Assembly (NCBI GenBank): GCA_017621975.1
Contig: JAGARW010000038.1
Location: 1 to 43,791, forward strand
Direction: 5' to 3'
DNA from: Lachnospiraceae bacterium
GTDB taxonomy: Bacteria > Bacillota > Clostridia > Lachnospirales > Lachnospiraceae
Length of the DNA: 43,791 bases
The notes under the pieces were generated by a model. The model was given only the letters and a program-made list of their open reading frames with translations, ran no database searches and had not been told where the DNA came from. The first letter of the stretch is position 1. The number at the start of each line of letters is the position of its first letter. The translations under genes and the position numbers were made by a program. Shown here in pieces: positions 42,786-43,791 of the stretch.

Positions 42786-43791
42786 TTATTTCCGGTAATA
42801 TGCGCAAATCTTCCGCACCGCCGTAATGACATCCTCTACGTCCTGATCCGTCATTGCATAATAAAGCGGCAGACTCATCATTTCCCCGTACAGCTTTTCC
42901 GCTTTCGGGCAGATGCCCTTTTCATAGCCGAGCCGCTCGTAGTACGGGTGCCAGTAGACCGGAATATAGTGTACGTTGCAGCATATGTTTTCAGCCGCCA
43001 TCGCCTCAAAGAACCGTTTTCTGCCGATTTTTAATGTTTCCGGGCGAAGCCGCAGAATATATAGATGCCTCGTCGTATCGGACTGCGGAATCTCTTCCTG
43101 TACGAAAAGCTCCGGCAATGCGGAAAACGCCTCGTTGTATTTTGCAACAATCTCTTTTCTTCGTTTCTGAAATTTTTCCAGTTTATCAAGCTGACTGCTG
43201 ATCAGAGCCGCCTGCATATCCGTCATGCGGTAATTCATGCCAAGCTCGGTCTGTTCGTAATACCAGCCGCCATGCGACGGATGCTCAAGCAGATCCGCTT
43301 CTCTTGTAATGCCATGCGCCCGGAACAGTTTGAGTCTCGTATACAGCTCGTCGTCGTTTGTCAGCACCGCGCCGCCTTCTCCCCCCGTCACCGTCTTGAC
43401 CGGATGGAAGCTGAACGTCGTCATATCGGCGATCGAACCGACCGCTTTTCCGTCGTAAAGCGTACCGATTGAATGCGCGCCGTCCTCAATTAACGTAATT
43501 CCTTTTTCATGGCAGATGGAAAGCAGTCTGTCCAGTTCTACCGCCTGTCCGGTAAAATCGACCGCTACGACCGCCTTTGTTGCGTCCGTAATCTTCTCCG
43601 CCACGCTGTCGGGATCTATATTGTAGGTCTTTGCATTGATGTCGGCAAACACAGGCTTTGCGCCGCAGTACAGCGCACAGTTAGCAGACGCCGCGAACGT
43701 GATCGGAGTCGTGATCACTTCGTCGCCCGCTCCGACGCCGGCAGCCTGACACGCTATATGCAGCGCCGCCGTCCCGTTGCTGACAACAACC
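42786..43791 (-). CDS. pseC: PseC, UDP-4-amino-4,6-dideoxy-altrosamine transaminase (5' end cut by window edge)
   Basis: A DegT/DnrJ/EryC1 aminotransferase whose open frame runs to the right edge; an inner GTG at 43718 is not the true start, because the codons before it read VVVSNGTAALHIACQ, a conserved family segment. Other motifs are DEVITTPITFAASANCALY, LIEDGAHSIGTLY with the PLP Asp, TFSFHPVKTVTGGEGGAVL with the Schiff-base Lys, and ELGMNYRMTDMQAAL. The HGITRE and WYYEQ segments are typical of PseC. It aminates the 4-keto sugar from PseB, which is expected just beyond the right edge. Confidence 0.92.
   Translation of the reverse strand, partial: VVVSNGTAALHIACQAAGVGAGDEVITTPITFAASANCALYCGAKPVFADINAKTYNIDPDSVAEKITDATKAVVAVDFTGQAVELDRLLSICHEKGITLIEDGAHSIGTLYDGKAVGSIADMTTFSFHPVKTVTGGEGGAVLTNDDELYTRLKLFRAHGITREADLLEHPSHGGWYYEQTELGMNYRMTDMQAALISSQLDKLEKFQKRRKEIVAKYNEAFSALPELFVQEEIPQSDTTRHLYILRLRPETLKIGRKRFFEAMAAENICCNVHYIPVYWHPYYERLGYEKGICPKAEKLYGEMMSLPLYYAMTDQDVEDVITAVRKICAYYRK

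Noticed and set aside
1..43791. Insertion sequences, tRNA genes, CRISPR arrays
   Set aside because: No transposase motif, no cloverleaf-like sequence and no regularly spaced identical repeats were seen.

Overview
The window is a 43.8-kb piece of a surface-glycan (capsule, exopolysaccharide or protein-glycan) locus. I count 39 genes, two of them cut by the window edges, and all lie on the minus strand, so transcription runs from position 43791 towards 1. Many neighbours overlap by 1-20 bases (often ATGA) or are separated by fewer than 70 bases. The only gaps over 300 bases are 21992-22326 and 34530-34897, and each holds a copy of one structured palindromic element. Strong GGAGG-type ribosome binding sites, the roughly even base composition and the gene families suggest a clostridial Firmicute, probably Lachnospiraceae. 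This is inference: no rRNA or housekeeping gene is present. I see no tRNA, CRISPR array, transposase or transcription regulator.

Right part, 37.9-43.8 kb: a pseudaminic acid set, namely PseC (cut by the edge), PseF, PseI, a PseH-like acetyltransferase fused to a formyltransferase, a PIG-L-type deacetylase and PseG. PseB is expected just outside the window. Next (28.6-37.8 kb) come a membrane acyltransferase, several large membrane proteins of the GT-C type, WecE (dTDP-4-amino-4,6-dideoxygalactose synthesis), a GNAT acetyltransferase and a polyprenyl-phosphate-sugar synthase-like GT2.

Middle part, 14.1-28.6 kb: an O-antigen ligase/polymerase-like protein beside a two-helix protein with an extracytoplasmic domain; PglF, PglE and PglC, which suggest a bacillosamine-type first sugar on undecaprenyl phosphate (no PglD is visible); a PLP decarboxylase-fold enzyme beside an ATP-grasp ligase; a PglA-like GT4; and WbpO/TviB- plus WbpP/TviC-like enzymes, which together suggest UDP-GalNAcA. 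A second PIG-L protein here has lost the acidic residues of its metal-binding motif.

Left part, 0-14 kb: three more GT4 enzymes (two are tandem paralogues), a beta-propeller protein like the N-terminal part of plant GINT1, a FemAB/GNAT-like transferase, a NodB-like deacetylase, a PglK-like ABC flippase, a KpsS-like protein and a second nonulosonic-acid set of the legionaminic type (LegB, a PtmE-like CBS-nucleotidyltransferase, an SDR, a NeuB/SpsE-like synthase, a PIG-L protein and the first codons of a probable SpsF-like cytidylyltransferase).

Together the genes can be read as: activated sugars made in the cytoplasm (Pse, Leg-like, a diamino-trideoxy sugar, Fuc4NAc-like, GalNAcA), assembly on undecaprenyl phosphate from PglC onward, export by the ABC flippase, outside-face decoration by GT-C enzymes and final ligation by the Wzy_C-type protein. 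The most unusual non-coding signal is the pair of long palindromic elements at 22.1 and 34.6 kb, with a nearly identical 44-nt core, compensatory changes in their stems and outer arms unrelated in sequence.
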